A stretch of 64,000 nucleotides of DNA from Hypericum androsaemum (GCA_963995505.1 OZ023181.1:17294221-17358220), one strand, 5' to 3'. Numbered from the stretch's first letter, positions 1-11,813 are shown. Made by a program: numbers and translations. The notes: generated by a model from the sequence alone, not told the origin.

Positions 1-494
1 AAACTAATTTTCATACGTTAATGGTTTTTGGAGGCAATTTTTTGTCAAAATCTTTTGGTATTGTATATTAACTAAGCCTATTAATTCATATTCAAATTGA
101 GTATGACCTAAAATTGAGACGTAACTCTTTCTATCAAATTTTAATTTAATCATGATATTATCAGACAAATTTAAAATTTCTAATTAAACTATAACCTCGA
201 TAAATCTACCTGCTGTGCTAGGAGAAACTTAATTTTGATATAACATGCGATCATTTTTATATTATTGACTGCTACCGAAGAGGGGGCGGTGGTGGTGGTT
301 TTGTGTATGGCTTTTGGGCATGCGAAGGAGTGTAGCAGTGTACGAGGAAATAGGGTCGAGGTTTGGTGGGATTATTATATGTATTGTGCAAAATATCTAA
401 CGAAGAAGGACCAATCAAAGCATGTTCCTTTAATAAGTCCAAGGATTTTAAATTGTTATCCAATACACTAAAATAATGGGCGTTGTAGAAGTAC
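1..494. other. AT-rich intergenic, no gene recognised
   Basis: AT-rich sequence without a convincing coding region. Short open frames around 265-471 on both strands have no recognisable domain and look like chance frames over a G-rich patch. Nothing further can be supported. Confidence 0.6.
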
Positions 495-625
495 GTATTA
501 AATATTAAATAGGGGATTGTCTTGCGTCATCTGGGCCGTCATCGTCCAATTTGTTAAACCTACGGACAATATTAAATGTTAGGGCACATAATATATTTAA
601 TGATTAAGGTTGTCCCTGCTTAATA
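495..625 (+). repeat. Direct repeat copy 1, interrupted by the PB1-carrying MULE
   Basis: This ~130-bp stretch recurs at about 1915-2056. Both contain the same core (gtccaatttgttaaacctacgg... then a TTAAGGTTGTCCC motif) with scattered differences. In this copy the sequence running on from the motif is broken by the MULE at 630. In the second copy it continues as taatatttt, so the second copy serves as a related empty site. The pair could be a small tandem duplication or two remnants of an older repeat. Confidence 0.75.
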
Positions 626-801
626 TATTGGGAAAAGTTCACTTTAGTACTCTGTGGTATCGACCAAAATCACTTTAGTACCCTGTGGTAAAAAATTGAT
701 CAATCGAGTCATACTTATTCCAATTAACATCAAAAAGGGCCTCGGGCAGCTGCCCGGAGCTGCCCGAACCTACCCGAACCCTGCCCGACATCCATCTCCT
801 G

Positions 802-826
802 CCCCCCCCCCCCCCCCCCCCCCCCC
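802..826. repeat. 25-base C homopolymer inside the MULE
   Basis: A run of about 25 C residues sits directly upstream of the PB1 fragment. Such runs are prone to assembly or sequencing length errors, so the exact length is uncertain. Confidence 0.8.
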
Positions 827-847
827 AACCCACTTTCTCCCTCCAAA

Positions 848-1327
848 ATGGAAAACTACTCCTACAACTCCTACCCGGACTCCGACGACACCTCCCCCCG
901 CTCCCGCGAGATCGACTTCGACGGCCAGCCCCAGATCCCAGGGGCCGGCCCGTGGGACGATCGGTCGTCCGCTGTCCCCTACAAGGCCAAGTTCCTCTGC
1001 TCCTACGGCGGCAAAATCCAGCCCCGCCCCCACGACAACCAGCTCTCCTACGTCGGCGGTGACACCAAGATCCTCGCCGTGGATCGATCCGTCCGCTTCC
1101 CCTCTCTCCTCTCCAGGCTCTCCGCCCTCTGCGGCGGCGATCCAAACGACCTGTCGTTCAAGTACCAGCTCCCCGGAGAGGACCTCGACGCGCTCATCTC
1201 TGTTACGAACGACGATGACCTAGATCACATGATGCACGAGTACGACCGGTTGTTCCGGTCTTCCCCTAAGCCCGCCCGCATGCGATTGTTCCTCTTCCCG
1301 AACCCCAGCGGCGGCGGAGGACGCTGA
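848..1327 (+). pseudogene. Captured PB1-domain protein fragment (159 aa)
   Basis: The open frame starts MENYSYNSYPDSDD and contains a plant-type PB1 (octicosapeptide/Phox/Bem1p) domain at about residues 48-150. Visible signatures are the KFLCSYGGKIQPRP start, the GGDTKILAVDRS strand, and the acidic OPCA-like motif with DLDALISVTNDDDLDHMM. PB1 domains mediate protein-protein heterodimerisation. Plant proteins of this type normally continue far beyond the PB1 domain. Here the frame stops soon after MRLFLFPNPSGGGGR, inside a GAG-rich tract, so this is the N-terminal piece of a host gene trapped between MULE inverted repeats. Whether it is transcribed is unknown. Its GC content and codon use differ strongly from the flanking DNA. 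Confidence 0.8.
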
Positions 1328-1914
1328 GGACGAGAAGGACGCGGAGGAGGAGGAGGAGGAGGAGGAGGAGGGTAGGAGGAGGACGCGGAGGGGGGGGGGG
1401 AGGAGATGGATGTCCACATGGCGCCACGTCATCAAAAATTGGTGACGTGGCTGGCCACGTAGCCCGGGCAGGGTTCAGGCAGCTCCGGGCAGCTGCCCGA
1501 GGCCCTTTTTGATGTTAATTGGAATAAGTATGACTCGATTGATCGATTTTTTACCACAGAGTACTAAAGTGGACTTTTCCCTAATATATTTGAAAAGGTG
1601 CACTTGGAGAACCTGAATAGATGCCCGGGAAAGTAAGGGAGGGAAGGGTCGCGTTTGTTTCTATTAATTAAAGAAAGGGATTGATTTTGGAAAAATAAGA
1701 TTATTTAAAAAAAATTTCGACTTGCCAAGTTACCATACTCGGATACAAAAAATCGTGAAGGCCAACCACGCAAGTACCGAAATGATGTCATTTCAGAAAA
1801 TTTATCTGGGTATCTGCAAAGAACCTCTAAGCGTCAAAATTTGTAAAAAAGATTAGACTTATTTTATATATTTTAAACAACATGTACCAAGTAAAAATCG
1901 TCATATACCACATA

Positions 1915-2056
1915 CGTACTATTAAATAAGGGAGGCTCTTGCGTCAGCTGGACCGTCATCGTCCAATTTGTTAAACCTACGGACAATATTAAAGATTAGG
2001 GAGGCACTCCGTGGCAGATTATATTTAAAGATTAAGGTTGTCCCGGCTAATATTTT
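1915..2056 (+). repeat. Direct repeat copy 2 (uninterrupted)
   Basis: Second copy of the 495-625 repeat, sharing the motif gtccaatttgttaaacctac and the following TTAAGGTTGTCCC. It lacks the MULE insertion, so it shows approximately what the target looked like. Confidence 0.7.
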
Positions 2057-4316
2057 AATCCAGGAGACACGTCTCCTCTCTAGTAGCTACCATGTGAATT
2101 TCGTTTATTTATATTCTCAACATGCGGTTTTCAGAATCTGAACACGCAAGTCAAAAATCTTCTTTTGGGGAAGAGAGTAGAGAGCGAGAGATCCTGCACA
2201 GTAGCCAATATTTTAATTAGCAATTGGGTGAAGTTAATTTGGTCATCTTTACTCATTTGAGGTAAGTAAAATATGTTAATTCCCGTCCTTTCAAATTACA
2301 TATATTCAGCAAAAGTGCACTGGTTCATGCACAATGCCCCATATGTACTTAGGTGAATTAACTATTTAATAAATAGTCAATGCTTACTAGTCCCGATATT
2401 ACAAGACTTATATGAATAGAAGAAAATTCAGAAATTTTCATTTACTGCCATTATAAAATTAATGTAAAAAATTCTAAAACCATTTAATAAATATGATGTG
2501 AATTGCAAAATGCTTTTTAAGCAATGTGTACATCTCTCCCAAAAATATAGTCATTTTAATTTCTAACAACATGTTATTTATTTTTAGCTCTCTCAATAGT
2601 CCACTCTCATCTCATCACTCTGCTAATTTCTTTTCAAAGTTTAATGTCATACCATAAAAAATAATTTGTGATGTTCCTCGTACACTTGGATTGTATCATT
2701 TGCTCTCATGTTCATGCGAAGATACTACCGCAAATAAATCAGGTAAAAGTGATAATAGAAAAGAGTAGTTTTTTAGAGCCCATATTTTTTATAGATAAAT
2801 TTTGTAATACACCAATGGGGCAGCGCCTAACGATATAAGAAAATGATGGGAACTTGGTTTGGAGTGACCAAGATTTTAAGCCCTCGTTGTGACAAAATTC
2901 TACTTATAAAAAAGAAGATAAAATTGGTATTATTCTAAATAAAATAGTTACACATAGCCAACTCTTTAATAGATTGGAGGAAGCTAGATATTTCATCCCA
3001 TAATATAAATAATTATTGCACCATACCTCTTTTATGAGTTGAATTTTATTGATTAATATAGTATGTACAGTTTACCTATATAAAGCGTACAATTTTCTCG
3101 TTAGATATTGTGGCCGTCAACTTTGTCAAAACTCTCGTATACGATGAAAAAAAAAATCATACTAGAGAAAAAGTACAAAGTACTCTCGACGAGCCTATAA
3201 CTTTTGGACAACGAAGAGGGTAGCAGAATCAACAACCCCCACCACCTCCATGCTTTATTTTTCGAGGAAAGTTACATTTGTTTGATACATCATATGCATC
3301 GACACATTATAGCCCACCAAACGTGGTCCAAGCGAGATGCCAAAGGCCATTTCATATGCCGTATGTTAGAAAACTCTACGTACGACCGCAACAAATTGAT
3401 TCCGTCCTTTATCAACATATAGCCCTCTCTCCTTAGATCCTTTTCTTTTGCATCGGATCTATGAAACACTGCCACATCTTCAGCCTCGTAGATTTATCCC
3501 TATATAGGGTCCCTATATCCCTAAATCATTGATATTTTTATAAAATTTAGGAGAAATAAAGTGAACATTCATAAAACTATTATTTGATACAATCATAACT
3601 ATTAAGTATATCAAGTTATAATTGTGGAAGAATTATTGTATGAGTAATTTTATAGTAGTTTTTCCATATCAAATCATAATTTTTAGATTATTGATCTTTA
3701 GATAATAAAATCTAAGAGAAAAAACACCATAAAATTGTGGAAAATTTTACAATGAACTATTATTTGGTAACCAACTGGGAAAATTTTACCAAGTGCCAAT
3801 TTTTTTGGTGGATTTCTACATTGTTTATTTGTCTCAATTATATTTTGTTGAAAAACCCATTGTCATTGTCACTTGGTCCACTAGAACCACCATAAAATTA
3901 ATGTTAAATTGCTTGATAGAATATCTTTCTTCTTTTTTTTTGCTTGATAGAATTCTAGATATAAAGTTCGGTTACTAGAATTTTCACGCTTGATGAAAAT
4001 TACAACTCAAAATAAAGGTAAGAAAGGGAACCCATTTCTCGTTAAAGGAAAGGAGGAGAAGCCTCAAATTGGGTATAAAAAAAGTGGGGCAACAAAATAA
4101 ATGGACTCCATTCTGGAAAATATGCTTTATGTTTCTCTACTTGGAGGACTGGCTGGGTTCTGGAATTGATCGCTGTCCACTTATTAAACAAGAGAATTTC
4201 CAACAGAAATTAACGTAGAAAAAAAGGACATAGAAATTAGGAAAAAGTTCACTAAAATATCATGTAGTTTCACGCTTTGTTATTATAGTATCTCGTAGTT
4301 TGACTTTTTTTTTTTA
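2057..4316. other. Intergenic, nothing recognised
   Basis: AT-rich DNA with only short open frames lacking domains. At 4241-4305 there is a segment (ggaaaaagttcactaaaata) resembling one end of a MULE-type inverted repeat, but no matching inverted partner with a target duplication was found. Confidence 0.5.
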
Positions 4317-4337
4317 GGTGACAGAGGTTTCGAAAAG

Positions 4338-4622
4338 TGTTATGAATTCAGCAATTTAGAGAACAAACCGCGCAAAGAACATGGACGCAAGAGATAACGT
4401 GGTTCGGCCTAATGCCTACATCCACGGAGAGAAAGGAGAACTTTTATTGATGAGTTTCCGAGCCACAAAGCCATACAAAAAACCTAGGGTAACATGTCTT
4501 TATATAGAGACAAACCCTTGGTGTACAAGTAACTTATCTAGGTCAGATTAGGAGTCCAAAACCTAGTCATAATAGGAATAGGAATAGGAAATAAATCTTT
4601 CTTATTTCTCGCCATCCCAAGA
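4338..4622 (-). repeat. LTR of copy A (3' LTR in element sense)
   Basis: 285-bp LTR matching 6015-6304. It contains the motif acgtggttcggcctaatg and a TATATAGAGA stretch (read on plus) where transcription could start or end. Its inner edge reads CATCCCAAG rather than CATCCCAAC. Confidence 0.85.
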
Positions 4623-4809
4623 ATCTCCACCTTGGCGAGAAATCATCTCGTGGAAGAACTATGAAGCTTCACCCGAACTTCAACAAACTCCACCTTGACA
4701 AAACACCGCCCCATGAAGAACCATAAGATCTTGCAAAACCAATCCGACTCCACCGACTCTATCTCGGACCATAGATAACTGCATCAATAAGACCATCTCA
4801 ACTTTCTCT

Positions 4810-5987
4810 TCACCTTTTGTTCAATCACTTGGAGCCAGCCCCCAAACTCGAGCTTTTGAGCTTGCTTGGCCTATTTTCTCCAATCTCCATTGAATTCTAA
4901 CTAGCAAGTCCACATGCTGAAGCAACCTTGCGACCAATAGACACGCCCTCTATTTTTTTGTTAGCCCCATGCTCCGCAACCTCGAACTACTTTTCTGCTA
5001 GACCTTTTTGCCTCAAACCAATGCTACATGTCATAGCATACAAAGGGCAACCTTTTGTTTTACCAAGTAGAACCCTCGACATGATCGAACTCCATCATTC
5101 GACCTTGAGTGAGATACCCGATCCGCGCGTGGTGTTAACAATTGCTTCGCATTCCCTATGCAAAACCTACCCAATATCTTTGACGTGTACTTCCCTTTAG
5201 ACAACCATAGCGGGGCCCAGCTAACAATGCTTCTCCGAGACAACTATGGCTCCTTGCCAACCATGCTTCCACGAAATAACCATAGCTCGTTATCCATGTC
5301 TCTGCGAATCCTAACTCTACTCAAACTATTCATGTCAAGTCTTTGCTCTGTCGTACGAACTAATCTCATATGACCTGAGCTTTTGTCAACTCCTTCAGAC
5401 CCATTGATGTGACGCCATCTATAATAATGTGCCTCACTAACTTGTAGGTATTTCCTTTCACCCTTCATCCCTATCATCGCATCCTTCTCCACCTTCATTA
5501 GCATACCTTTATAACTATCACTGTTATAATCTAAGGTCCCTAATGAAAAGAGATTACCAGGATGCATTGGATTTGATAAGACAGAAAGCCAGTCACCATC
5601 CGATCCGTCTGAATATGTGGCCATGGTTGTGGATGCCAATCTCTCCTCGTTGTCTTGATCCCTAGTTTATCCTGGATAGTCCCCTTCATGTGCCCTTCTC
5701 CGCACTTGAAACTACTTTCATTGAACTTCTTTGACTCAGACCTAGATCCTCTTCCACAATCCAGCTGGTGGCTCCTCATCATCCGCCAAGCACAAGCGAA
5801 TCTTCGCTACTGCCTTAGCCTCAAACTCTTCCCACTCTTGCTCCTCCATCTTCTCGGACTTCTTCTCCGAGAGCGCGATAACCATCCCTTGTTGCACGAG
5901 GAGATCCTTGACATGCCTTTGCCATAACCTGAAATTCAATGAACCATCGAACTTCACAAGAGCAAACTTCGCGCCGTGATTCGACAT
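4810..5987 (-). pseudogene. Decayed gag of copy A
   Basis: The N-terminal copia gag reads from about 5987 (MSNHGAKFALVKFDGSLNFR...) with the usual L-W-x-R and LSEKK segments. Compared with the other copies it lacks codons around LADD..EEPP (a short deletion). Later frames hold a truncated zinc knuckle (KCGEGHMK), protease-region leftovers (YSDGSDGDWLSVLS) and the C-terminal segment (SKILGRFCIGNAK). These parts lie in different frames with stops, so the product is not functional. Confidence 0.75.
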
Positions 5988-5999
5988 CCTCCAACCTTA

Positions 6000-6012
6000 G
6001 CTCTTGATACCA
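6000..6012 (-). other. Primer-binding site, copy A
   Basis: Minus-strand TGGTATCAAGAGC is nearly complementary to the 3' end of plant initiator-Met tRNA. It lies two bases inside the 5' LTR. Confidence 0.75.
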
Positions 6013-6014
6013 CT

Positions 6015-6304
6015 TGTTAGGAATTCAACAAATAGGGAACAAAATGTGCAAAGAACATGGACGCAAGAGATAACGTGGTTCGGCCTAATGTCTACATCCA
6101 CGGAGAGAAAGGAGAATTTTTATTGATGAGTTTCCGAGCCACAAAGCCATACAAAAAACCTAGGGTAACATGTCTTTATATAGAGACAAACCCTTGGTGT
6201 ACAAGTAACCTATCTAGGTCAGATTATGAGTCCAAAACCTAGTCAGAATAGGAATAGGAATAGGAATAGGAAGTAAATCTTTCTTATTTCTTGCCATCCC
6301 AACA
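6015..6304 (-). repeat. LTR of copy A (5' LTR in element sense)
   Basis: 290-bp LTR, TGTTAGGAATTC...CATCCCAACA on plus, paired with 4338-4622 and followed by the target duplication AAAAG. Confidence 0.87.
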
Positions 6305-6663
6305 AAAAGTGCACTTTTGGTGACAGATTTTTAACCGGGATTAATTTTTCTAACCTAACCATACACATCAATGCCACGTCATCGCCACATCGTATTTTTA
6401 TATCCTAAGTAGCGATGATGTGGTAAAATTACAAAATCTCAAAAGTCAAAATTACAAAATCGCCACATCGTCAAAATTGTTATAATTACGGTTAGAAAAA
6501 TAAAGGGATTGGAATTTTGTAATTTTGTCATGTCATCGCCATTTAGGATATAAAAATATGATGTGGCGATGACGTGGCATCTATGTGTATGGTCTGGTTG
6601 GAAAAATCAATTTTGGTTAACAATTTGTCACTAAAAGTGTCACTTTTCGAAACCTCTGTCACC

Positions 6664-8286
6664 GACGTAATCCCCGTAGTCCGTTTTTATATTATCTTCT
6701 TTTAATTAATTTCTAGGGAACGTTAACTAAAGTACCCTATAGTTTATTTTTTTATCTTAATACACCCTATAGTGTGTGTTTCTGATCCCAAACTCCGAAA
6801 GGGCCATCGAGTGCGACAGCGACTATGACTTGACTATGGAATTGGGAGCTAAGGAGTACCATAGGCATGGAACTCTGTGAATGTGTGTTTTTGTATTTAT
6901 CGATGCGCTTGGGTTTATTGACGCAATTTATAATAGTTGAGAATATGTTGAACCGATAAACATTATCCAAGAAAATATGTGGTGTGAATAAAAAAAATCT
7001 CAACTGTGTTCTTTTAGGGGTAAAATCAGCATATATTGATCATTAATAGTACAAATTACATCAAGTCCAAAGTTAGCTCTGACAATAGACGAAAAAAATC
7101 TCAACTATGTTTTTTTTGGTGAATATGGAGGGCGCAGGCGCCCATAAAAATCTCAACTATGTGATATATTGTGTTAGGGGAAAAAAATGCATCAAACCAA
7201 ATTACAAGTGTTTCCTCTAAGGGAATGTGTTTTTTGTCCAATTTGCCACTTCGTTTGGTTTCTTTTTTCATTTTTTTACAAACAAAACTCATTTTATACT
7301 ATTACAACTACAAAAATTCACATTCGCTTATGACATCGAAGATTTAAAGGATTCTTAACCTAACAACTTTGGAACATAAAGTTTGACAAATAGATTTGTT
7401 TTATAAGTCAGGTACTTCATTTGAAAACTGAGAACAACTTGTATTTAAAATACTACTGCGTTGTCGAGAACCGGTTAATTTTTTATGATCAATTGATGAA
7501 GTGCATGTCGGTACGTAGGCTCATGATGAACTCTCGTCCTAAGATGTTTGAAACCGCACATCTTTGGTCCTATGTTTTAGCAAATGGACCACACAAGAAA
7601 AATCTCCTTTCTTAATGCAGTAGTTTAGTTGTAAGGTGGGCTCTTGGTCCCCTATCCCTTCCAGAAATATCCATAGGTGTGGTATATCTAATTTGTTTCC
7701 GGATAGACGTCTTTCTCATCCAAGAAAATCGACAACCTATATAATTTTATTACGTCCAAAAAATATATAATTTAATTTCACACACACACATGTGTGTGTA
7801 GGAAGGTTGATTCTAATTAAGGGTATACTTGTTTTAACTCTAGTTAATAAGTATTTTTCTTATCTAACTCAAATTTGGAATATTTGAGACAATCTGAATA
7901 AAAAGTGATCTAAACCAAAAATAATAATATTGAATTCGACAATCTTTTTTTTGAGAGAGAATTCGACAATCCTCGATTTGAACGATTTGTTGATATTCCG
8001 TGCTCGCTGATTTTACGTAGTGGGCTTTAGAGGGGCTGGGCCCAGGGAAAAAACAGTACTAAATGGACCGACCAGACGCGGCTAGGAGTTGTCCATTTGA
8101 TGGCTCAGAGTTTAAACAATTTCAGGTTCATGTGGGATTGCTTTACTTTCTGTGAGTGGTAAGTTTTCTGGATAGGTATCCAACGAAGATTTTTAAGTCG
8201 CCACGACAGGCCAATCATCTGAAGCCATTCGTTCCCTTTCAGGTGACAATATAATGTTCGTTTAGAAAAGTATAATATAAGTGTGA
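6664..8286. other. Intergenic, nothing recognised
   Basis: AT-rich DNA with no supported gene. At 7779-7799 there is a perfect palindromic CA/TG microsatellite (CACACACACA followed by TGTGTGTGT). Near 6719 a MULE-like end (gggaacgttaactaaagtac) is present without a detectable partner. Confidence 0.5.
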
Positions 8287-8299
8287 TATACACATTACT

Positions 8300-11200
8300 C
8301 TTTTTTTTGGAAAAGGTGGAGTCACGCCCTTATATAAATACGGAAAATAGACCTGAATACAACATAAATCTGAAAATCGTAACCAGTCCTCCTAACTAGA
8401 GGGCCAAAAGCACCTCATCAGCCTCAGAAATAGGGTCTCCTCCTTCAAGGTTGCGGTCGCCGGCCTCAGTAAAATTCTCTGGCGGTAAAAACCTGGTGGG
8501 AGAACCTGCAGCAAGAAGGAGAGAGCACATTGGCAAGGTCAGGGTGACCCGCCTTGACGTTGATACTGCTAAATCTGATCCCCGTATATCATCCCTGGCC
8601 ATACGGGTACACCGAGGTAAGCTAACTCCCCGTAAATCATCAAGGTATGTCTCAAAGCAAGAAGCTAAAGGAGTATCAGAAATAACATAATCATACAAAA
8701 TCTCCAAAGCATGCTTGGAGAGAGCGTCCCCCACGTGGTTGCCCTCCCACCAAGTGTGCTGGATGTCAATTTCCCAACTCCTCGCTAGGAGCTCCCTCGC
8801 TCTGCAGATCAGGGTCGCTAAGGGGTGGGCACGGTCTACTGCACATCCAATGCATAGAATGGCCAGAGAGGAGTCCACCTCTACTTGAAATCTCTGGAAC
8901 CCCCTTTCCTAAGATAACTCGAGCCCGATGACTAAGGCCCAAAGCTCTGCAGCCAAGGAGGTGCAACTTCCAATGCCCTTAGCAAACCCGCATACCTAAA
9001 AGCCCCTCGAATCTCGGATGACATCACTAGTCCCAGCAGGACCCGGGTTGCCCGTTGAAGCTCCATCAATATTGAGCTTGACGAAGCCTTCCACAGGTCA
9101 CTGCCAGGCAACTAGCAAACTCCTGTACTTGTGAAGTAATGAGGGAGGGGGGTGCCCCGAGATGGTGCCTGAACGGATGGCAGAGTCACTCCGCCAACGC
9201 CATAGCCAACAGCACACCATCACAAAGGTCGTAGCCCAAGGCGGTCCATCCGTGTGAGTGGTGGTGTCAGAGATGTTGGCCCAGAGCCACCTGCGGTGAT
9301 CCGTCTCCATGTAGAAGCTCTGTGGTGGTGGTGGCAGAAAGGACGCCCAAATCCACCTATAAAACTTATAATCACGAGATATATGCATCAGAGACTCTGA
9401 CTCAGTACCATATTTTGGGCAAGTATCATCCTCCGTGAAGTACCTCCGCGCCTACTCTGTATTCGTCATCAGCCTGCAATGACAGAACAACCAAATGAAA
9501 AACCTAATCCTCTCTGGAGCCCAAATGGTCCCGATTCGAGTCCAGATCGGGTTAGTGGGTAGCAACTCCGCAGTCCTAAACAAACTATATACAAAGACCG
9601 AGTAGAAAACTTCCCATCCTGTGTGAGGCCCCAGGAAAGTGAATCCATCCAAGCTAGTGAAACCTGTAAAAGAGTCGAAGTCAAAGAACCAATAATGCGA
9701 GGAGGCAGGAGAGCCTCCGAACGAGGGATATCCCAACCGTCCCTAGGGGATCAGTACTCTGTCACCCTCTTTCGGGCCTCCTCCGTAGGGAGATCGCCAA
9801 TGAGGTGGTTCTAGAGAGGAGAGGGAGAGAGCCACGGGTCATCCAAAAAAATGTGTGAAGACCATTTCCCACATTCTGGAAAAATCTGTGGGCAGGACTT
9901 GGTCGGGCCTTAACAATGGCCTGCCAGGTGGCAGAAGAACCACACTTCAGTTTTAGCAGATCCAGATCGGTGCCGCCCCTGCCATACTTTCCCATCAGAA
10001 CACATGCCCAGAAGGGGGGGTCCTAAGACTGGAGGAATCTCCATGGCAGATTGGCAAAGGACGCCATATTAACCTTCCGTATAGGCTGGAGCCCAAGGCC
10101 TCCTGCCTCTTTGGGGAAGCACACAATATCCCAATCCATAAGATGAATCCGCTGGTGGTCCTGGTGGAAGCCTCGTATGAACTCGCAAACACATCGGTTA
10201 TATCCTAGCAAATGCAAGCAGACAATAGATCTGTCTGCATCGTATGGGTAGGGATTGAGGACAGAACCGAGCGAGTGAGCGTTAGATGATCTATCCTGCT
10301 CAAGAATCTAGCCTTTCATCCCGCCATCTTGCCACGAAGCTTCTCCAGCATATAGTGGTACGACTAACCACAGTCTCGTCTGAGGTCGGTAGAGGCCTCG
10401 AAGTACTGGCTCAGCTCCGTAGTCAGTGGGATACCTATCACATCCCTGAGCTAGCTCAGAACTAATATTCTGGGAGACCATGACCTTGGACTTAGGCAGA
10501 CACACGTGCTCGCCCGAGCTCCTACAAAAAGTATCCATGAGGTCATGTACCATCATAGCCTGGAAAATAGAGGCCTCACACAGAAGAATCAGGTCATCGA
10601 AAAATATCAGTTGGGAGAGCGGGGGGTCGCGCCTCGTCAGACTGACAGGGACTCAGCGACCATCATGTACCAGTTGCTCAATGGCATGTGAGAGCCTCTC
10701 CATGCAAAGAACAAAAAGGTAAGAGAAAATAGGGTCACCCTGGGGAATCCCACGAGTCAGAGAAAAGGCCTCGTGCTTTCTCCCATTCCACAGGACCCGC
10801 ATCGAAGTAGTCGAGATATACTCTCTAATTCAGTTGATAAAGGTCAAGGGAAGGCTACTCAGAAGGAGCGTCTCACAAAGAAAGCCCCAGTTAAGATGGT
10901 CATAAGCCTTCTCAAGGTCAAGCTTAATGATCATCCAGCCAGTCTCCCCCTCTTTTGGGGCATCGAATGGACCACCTCCCGAAGGATAATATATAGCAGC
11001 CCGGGACAAAGGTAGACTGCATCAGACTGACCATAATATCAAGGAGGGGCTTCAGCCTGCTAACTCAAATTCTAGTAATGATCTTATAAAGAATACTACG
11101 GAGGCTAATGGGCCGAAAGTGGGAAAGGGACTCAGGGGTAGGGACTTTGGGAATAAGCGTGATCAAGGTGGTGTTCAGGTGCAGGGGAAGGCGACCACTG

Positions 11201-11393
11201 CAGAAGAACTCCTGAACCTGGGCACAAACTGAATCCCCAACAACCTCCCAGCATCTCTGGAAGAAGACAGCGTGGTAGTCATCTTCACCCGGAGCTTTGT
11301 AAGGCCCCATCTGGAAGAGCCTCTCGCAGATCTCAGCTTGAGAAGCCGGGCTGCACAAGCCAGACAGGATACTGTTCTCCAAGTAGATTTTGG
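8300..11393 (-). mobile_element. 5'-truncated LINE (L1 type)
   Basis: The element is flanked by the perfect 13-bp target duplication TATACACATTACT (8287-8299 and 11394-11406). Its 3' end on the minus strand is an A-rich tail (CTTTTTTTT on plus at 8300), as expected from target-primed reverse transcription. It begins inside ORF2, in the reverse transcriptase, so the 5' end including endonuclease and ORF1 is missing. This is a standard truncated L1 insertion. Confidence 0.9.
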
Positions 11394-11400
11394 TATACAC
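8390..11400 (-). pseudogene. LINE ORF2 remnant: RT fragment, zinc region, RNase H
   Basis: Fragments appear in order on the minus strand. 11400-11065 holds RT N-terminal motifs (PYKAPGEDDYHAVFFQ, then TLITLIPKVPTPES and FRPISLRSILYKI). About 10217-10023 holds the RT thumb region with DIVCFPKEAGGLGL. 9736-9098 holds the zf-RVT region. Near 9080-8396 is RNase H (LNIDGASTGNPGPAGTS, later VEVDSSLAILC and WEGNHVGDALSKHA). The pieces lie in different frames with many stops, so the element is dead. Confidence 0.83.
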
Positions 11401-11519
11401 ATTACTTAATGCCTACCACTTAGGTCTATGCTTTTTTTTTGTCTATATTGCTAAATTCTCCAATCATGTGTATGGAGATTTTTTTTTCCAAAGGGCGTTC
11501 GTGTTTACCAAAATAGCAA

Positions 11520-11804
11520 GGATAAATTACTCTCAGGTCCCTAGTTTATAGTTTTATTATTCACAAGTTCCTGACTTTTGGAAATAGTGTATGAGGTCCC
11601 TGCTTTTAAAAAAAATATTGGTCTGAGGTCTCTAGTCACCGGATTGGAGATTTTCTCCGAAGATTTTTAAGAAGATCGATCCGGTGACTAGGGACCTCAG
11701 ACCAATATTTTCTTAAAAAGTAGGGATCTCATACACTATTTTTGAAAACTAGGGACCTGCGAGTAATAGAAACTATAAACCAGAGATCTGAGAGTAATTT
11801 GCCC
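11520..11804. mobile_element. 285-bp MULE-type MITE with 9-bp target duplication
   Basis: The 9-bp repeat AAATAGCAA flanks the unit (11511-11519 and 11805-11813). The two halves are inverted repeats over nearly their whole length (GGATAAATTACTCTCAGGTC on the left, its inverse ending GAGTAATTTGCCC on the right). The centre lies near 11655, where TCACCGGATTGGAGA faces GATCGATCCGGTGA. The outer TIR resembles that of the larger element at 36924-38263, so the two are probably related MULEs. No coding capacity. Confidence 0.88.
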
Positions 11805-11813
11805 AAATAGCAA

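Larger units (their letters stand above)
630..1581. mobile_element. Pack-MULE-like element carrying a PB1 gene fragment
   Basis: The element is bounded by long terminal inverted repeats. The left end begins GGGAAAAGTTCACTTTAGTA and the right end is its inverse, ending GTGGACTTTTCCC. The arms stay complementary for over 100 bp, through the CTCGGGCAGCTGCCCG motif. The 9-bp sequence TAATATATT flanks both sides (621-629 and 1582-1590), the target-duplication length typical of Mutator-like elements. There is no transposase. The interior is GC-rich, unlike the AT-rich surroundings, and carries a PB1-domain coding fragment, a 25-base C tract (802-826) and a GAG-rich tract. This is the structure of a Pack-MULE. 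A related element lies at 45525-46404. Confidence 0.88.
4338..6304 (-). mobile_element. Gag-only copia-type LTR element, copy A (TR-GAG-like)
   Basis: The element reads on the minus strand. The LTRs are 4338-4622 and 6015-6304 and have TG...CA ends. The target duplication AAAAG is present at 4333-4337 and 6305-6309. A primer-binding site next to the 5' LTR (6000-6012, read TGGTATCAAGAGC) matches plant initiator-Met tRNA apart from one extra base. A purine-rich tract (AAGGTGGAGATTC) abuts the 3' LTR. The 1.4-kb interior encodes only decayed gag, a zinc-knuckle remnant and a C-terminal segment shared with the copies at 34066-35643 and 38811-40951. There is no integrase or reverse transcriptase active site. 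It lies inside a foldback element. Confidence 0.88.
4317..6663. mobile_element. Foldback MITE-like element split by an LTR element
   Basis: Removing the LTR element at 4338-6304 and one AAAAG copy leaves a ~355-bp unit. Its ends are perfect inverted repeats, GGTGACAGAGGTTTCGAAAAG on the left and the complement ending CTCTGTCACC at 6663. The arms stay complementary for about 150 bp, for example the shared ATGCCACGTCATCGCCACAT. There is no coding capacity. No clean target duplication was seen outside the ends, so the superfamily is not assigned. Confidence 0.7.

Noticed and set aside
6719..6780. MULE end (gttaactaaagtaccctata) near 6725 paired with 4241
   Set aside because: The two are in the same orientation, not inverted, and no duplication was found.
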